The translations under genes and the position numbers were made by a program. DNA of 7,857 nt from VFMC01 sp050248155 (lineage in GTDB: Bacteria; Actinomycetota; Acidimicrobiia; Acidimicrobiales; Ilumatobacteraceae), in the NCBI GenBank assembly GCA_050248155.1, contig JBFWSW010000127.1, positions 1 to 7,857 of the forward strand, given 5' to 3'. Position 1 is the stretch's first letter. Each line of letters opens with the position of its first letter. Under the pieces are notes generated by a model. The model had not been told where the DNA came from and did no database searches. It was given only the letters and a program-made list of their open reading frames with translations. Of the stretch, positions 5,766-7,857 are shown piece after piece.

Positions 5766-7001
5766 ATGAGCGAGACGCTCGAGCACGACGAGCCGCACAG
5801 CCTGTACGGACCGGTCACCGACTGGGCGACCGACTTCGACCACGCCGACCCCGACTACAACGAGCACGCACACGAGATCTGGTCGGACCTGCGCGCGACG
5901 TGTCCGGTCGCGCACAGCGACCGCTACGGCGGCGCATGGCTCCCGGTCACGCACGCCGACGTGTCGCGCATCGCCTACGACACCGAGCACTTCACGTCAC
6001 GCTCGGTCGTGGTGAACACCGGTGAGATCCTCGCCGAGGCCCCCATCGGTGTCGCGCCGCCGATCACGAGCGATCCGCCGTTCCACCAGCACGCCCGGCG
6101 GCTGTTGCTCCCGCCCTTCGCCCCCAAGAAGATCGACCCGTGGGAAGCCGACGTCCGCTCGTTGTGCCATCAGCTCATCGACGAGATGGGCGACGCCGAC
6201 GTGATCGACGCGGCGGTGCAGTACGCGCAGGACATCCCGGTCAACGTGATCGCGCGCATGCTCGGGTTCCCGCTCGAGGACGCCGACATCTTCCGCGGCT
6301 TCGTGCACGACGTCCTCGAGGGCGTCAACCAGCCACCCGCCGTGCGCGAGACGTACTTCCAGCGCCTCGACGCCTACCTCGACGCGCAGATCCAGGACCA
6401 CCTCGAGCACCCACGCGACGACCTGACGAGCTTCCTCATGCAGGCCACGATCTTCGATCAGCCGCTGTCGCACGAGCACGTCCGCGGGACGATCGTGCTG
6501 CTGCTCCTCGCCGGCATCGACACCACGTGGAGTGCGATCGGCTCCAGCATCTGGCACCTCGCCGGGCACCCCGACGACCTCGCCCGGTTGGTCGACGAGC
6601 CCGAGCTGTGGCCGACGGCGGTCGAAGAGCTCCTGCGCGCCTACGCGCCGGTCACGATGGCGCGGATGGTCGCCGTCGACCACGAGTTCCACGGGTGCCC
6701 GATGAGGAAGGACGAGTGGGTGCTGCTGCCGTTCCCGGCCGCCAACCGCGACCCCGAGGAGTTCGAGCGTGCCGACGAGGTGTTGATCGATCGTCAGGTG
6801 AACCGCCACGCGGCCTTCGGCCTCGGCATCCACCGCTGCCTCGGATCCAACCTCGCCCGGCTCGAGGTGCGGGTCGCCGTCGAGACGTTCGTGCAGCGGT
6901 TCCCGCGGTTCGAGCTCGCCGATCCAGCTGCCGTCCGGTGGAGCGTGGGGCAGATCCGCGGTCCCCGGCAGCTGCCGGTCCGCGTCCTCGAACGCAGCTG
7001 A
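5766..7001 (+). CDS. Cytochrome P450 (soluble class I bacterial type)
   Basis: This 411-residue heme-thiolate monooxygenase has no membrane anchor and normal bacterial length. It uses O2 and two electrons from a ferredoxin to hydroxylate or otherwise oxidise an organic substrate. Visible landmarks are the C-helix H107-x3-R111 that contacts heme propionates, the I-helix oxygen-activation motif A-G-I-D-T-T at 249-254, the K-helix E288-L-L-R291, and the heme loop F-G-L-G-I-H-R-C-L-G at 351-360 with axial Cys358. ATG 5766 follows a strong AAAGGAG (5751-5757) with eight bases between, and the adjacent ferredoxin stop leaves no better choice. It is the second gene of a ferredoxin-P450 operon, with an unrelated-looking copper lipoprotein downstream after 84 bp. 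The family number and substrate cannot be assigned from sequence reading. The overall look is that of actinobacterial P450s acting on terpenoid, sterol-like or fatty substrates, which is only a guess. Confidence 0.96.
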   Translation: MSETLEHDEPHSLYGPVTDWATDFDHADPDYNEHAHEIWSDLRATCPVAHSDRYGGAWLPVTHADVSRIAYDTEHFTSRSVVVNTGEILAEAPIGVAPPITSDPPFHQHARRLLLPPFAPKKIDPWEADVRSLCHQLIDEMGDADVIDAAVQYAQDIPVNVIARMLGFPLEDADIFRGFVHDVLEGVNQPPAVRETYFQRLDAYLDAQIQDHLEHPRDDLTSFLMQATIFDQPLSHEHVRGTIVLLLLAGIDTTWSAIGSSIWHLAGHPDDLARLVDEPELWPTAVEELLRAYAPVTMARMVAVDHEFHGCPMRKDEWVLLPFPAANRDPEEFERADEVLIDRQVNRHAAFGLGIHRCLGSNLARLEVRVAVETFVQRFPRFELADPAAVRWSVGQIRGPRQLPVRVLERS

Positions 7002-7014
7002 CGCGCGCTCGACC

Positions 7015-7050
7015 CGGCCCGAGGTCCTGTCGATTCGGGCCGAAAGGCCC
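7015..7050 (+). terminator. Possible hairpin terminator after the P450 gene
   Basis: Two mutually exclusive stems lie 13 bp after the P450 stop. One is an 8-bp perfect stem, CGGCCCGA (7015-7022) with TCGGGCCG (7035-7042), and a 12-base loop. The other is GGGCC (7037-7041), loop GAAA, GGCCC (7046-7050), a five-pair stem with a stable GNRA tetraloop. Neither is followed by a run of T, so an intrinsic terminator of the classical kind is not shown. It may end or attenuate the P450 message, or have no function. Confidence 0.28.
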
Positions 7051-7085
7051 TGCGTTCGGCGGCCTGGTTGCCCGAAGATCGATGC

Positions 7086-7487
7086 ATGAACCTCTCGACC
7101 GTCCTGCGGCTGCGCCGCGTCGCTGTCGTCGCTGCAGTGCTGCTGGCCGGCGGTGCGCTCTCGTCGTGCGGGGGTGAGTCGGCATCGGCCGACGTCCCTG
7201 TCGTCGACGTGCAGTTGGGCCCCGGCTACACGATCACCCCCAATGAGCTCACGGTCCCCGCTGGGGACGCCGAGCTGCGCGTCAGCAACACCGACACGAT
7301 GGTGCACAACCTGGTCGTCGCCGGGCGCGGCACGATGCCGCTGTCACCGGGACAGACCGAGGTCATCTCGATCAGCACCCAGCCGGGCAGCTATCAGATG
7401 TGGTGCGACGTGCCCGGCCACCGCCAGATGGGTCAGAAGGGCACCCTGTACGCGGTGGAGCAGGCAGCCACCCCGGCCGCCGGCTGA
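7086..7487 (+). CDS. Cupredoxin-domain lipoprotein (type-1 copper)
   Basis: This 133-residue exported copper protein probably carries electrons or binds copper at the outer face of the membrane. The N-terminus is a lipoprotein signal: Arg residues at 8, 10 and 11, a hydrophobic stretch at 12-24, and a lipobox L25-S-S-C28 whose cysteine would be lipidated. A short linker rich in Ser and Ala leads to one cupredoxin domain at about 40-125. All four type-1 copper ligands are visible: H74 in T-M-V-H-N-L, then C107-x4-H112-x2-M115 in the C-D-V-P-G-H-R-Q-M loop. The WCDVPGHxxxGxxGTL segment resembles cupredoxin domains of copper nitrite reductases and plastocyanin-like proteins. ATG 7086 is preferred because it gives a compact signal peptide; an in-frame TTG at 7068 would add six residues. 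The ribosome site is weak (GAAG, 7074-7077). It lies 84 bp after the P450 gene with possible hairpins between, so it may be a separate unit. No partner oxidase is in the window. Confidence 0.9.
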   Translation: MNLSTVLRLRRVAVVAAVLLAGGALSSCGGESASADVPVVDVQLGPGYTITPNELTVPAGDAELRVSNTDTMVHNLVVAGRGTMPLSPGQTEVISISTQPGSYQMWCDVPGHRQMGQKGTLYAVEQAATPAAG

Positions 7488-7509
7488 ACCACCCGTTGTC
7501 GGCCGTGTC

Positions 7510-7857
7510 TCAGAGCTTGCTGAGCGGCGCCCAGGCGAGCGAGAGGTGCTTGGTGCCGACGTCGCGAAAGCGGATGGTGGCCTCGGCGCGATCGCCTTCG
7601 CCGCGGATCTCGACGATGACGCCCTCGCCGAAGTTGGGGTGCGACACGTCGTCGCCGATTCGCAGCCCGATCGATTCGGCGCCCGAGGGCGCCGGCCGGT
7701 TCTGCCCGGCGCGCATGGCCGCGTCGACGACGCGCTCGCGGTGGATCTCGGCCACGTCGTCGTCGGGGTCGTACGACGACAGCGCGCGACGCCGGTAGGG
7801 GCGGGGCTGCCCGTAGCTGCGATCGCGGTCGCGGTAGCTCTGGCGACCGTACGACGA
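7510..7857 (-). CDS. pcrA: ATP-dependent DNA helicase PcrA/UvrD, C-terminal end (partial)
   Basis: The minus-strand frame is open from the window edge at 7857 to the stop at 7512-7510, giving the last 115 residues of a superfamily 1 helicase. PcrA/UvrD1 proteins unwind DNA in repair and act at stalled RNA polymerase. The motor domains lie outside the window. What is seen is a charged, low-complexity linker rich in Arg, Tyr, Ser and Asp (7857-7755), then a basic segment, then the small C-terminal Tudor-like domain. That domain reads I-G-D-D-V-S-H-P-N-F-G-E-G-V-I-V-E-I, then G-D-R-A-E-A-x-I-R-F, and ends V-G-T-K-H-L-S-L-A-W-A-P-L-S-K-L. This ending, GxKxLxLAWAPLxKL, is characteristic of actinobacterial and firmicute PcrA. 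In PcrA this domain mediates RNA polymerase binding. GTG 7755 is an internal codon, not a start. The gene converges on the cupredoxin gene with only 22 bp between stops. Confidence 0.88.
   Translation of the reverse strand, partial: SSYGRQSYRDRDRSYGQPRPYRRRALSSYDPDDDVAEIHRERVVDAAMRAGQNRPAPSGAESIGLRIGDDVSHPNFGEGVIVEIRGEGDRAEATIRFRDVGTKHLSLAWAPLSKL

Noticed and set aside
7074..7079. GAAGAT as a -10 for a leaderless copper-lipoprotein transcript
   Set aside because: It matches TATAAT at only three of six positions, has no -35 partner, and lacks the initial T of the TAnnnT pattern.
5997..7307. 436-codon minus-strand frame across the P450 and start of the copper lipoprotein
   Set aside because: It covers two well-supported plus-strand genes and shows no recognisable domain; it is a shadow of their codon bias.
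7509..7524. CTCAG-AGCTTG-CTGAG hairpin at the end of pcrA as a terminator
   Set aside because: The stem has five pairs, overlaps the pcrA stop codon and coding end, and has no T run; too weak to annotate.

Overview
The window is high-GC, gene-dense DNA with strong G/C preference at third codon positions, frequent GTG starts and overlapping genes. This fits an actinobacterium. The gene content (P450 with a CxxHxxC 3Fe-4S ferredoxin, FadH/OYE-type flavoprotein, DHA2 exporter with TetR, DedA, PcrA) would suit Acidimicrobiia or a mycobacterial relative, but no rRNA or other lineage marker is present, so this placement is inference.

Layout, left to right. (1) Positions 1-1242, plus strand: the C-terminal part of a DHA2-type MFS drug exporter, whose stop lies inside the start of a TetR-family regulator. 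(2) Positions 1188-5440, minus strand: four genes in a row, each overlapping the next. In transcription order they are a FadH/OYE-like iron-sulfur flavoprotein, purE, purK and a DedA-family membrane protein. The first two junctions are 4-base ATGA/GTGA overlaps and the third is a 32-base overlap. The dedA 3' end runs 55 bp into the convergent tetR gene. (3) Positions 5441-5556: a compact divergent promoter region with four copies of GAGAC/GTCTC in inverted arrangement. It holds a plausible promoter that would make the ferredoxin mRNA leaderless. (4) Positions 5557-7001, plus strand: a 3Fe-4S ferredoxin followed 14 bp later by a complete cytochrome P450. (5) Positions 7086-7487, plus strand: a small lipoprotein with a full type-1 copper site. 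(6) Positions 7510-7857, minus strand: the C-terminal end of a PcrA/UvrD helicase, running off the window.

How the genes fit together. The ferredoxin is the natural electron donor of the P450. The divergent flavoprotein, which carries FMN, 4Fe-4S and FAD/NAD(P) modules, shares the same candidate regulatory region, so the three may form one redox pathway. PurK and PurE carry out consecutive steps of purine synthesis and look like housekeeping genes captured in, or read through from, the flavoprotein transcript. The most interesting points are the shared GAGAC array, the apparent leaderless start of the ferredoxin, the flavoprotein-purEK-dedA overlap chain, and the flavoprotein active site, which appears to lack both FadH catalytic residues. 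There are no tRNA or rRNA genes, insertion sequences, CRISPR arrays or attachment sites that I can support. No gene-free stretch exceeds about 120 bp.
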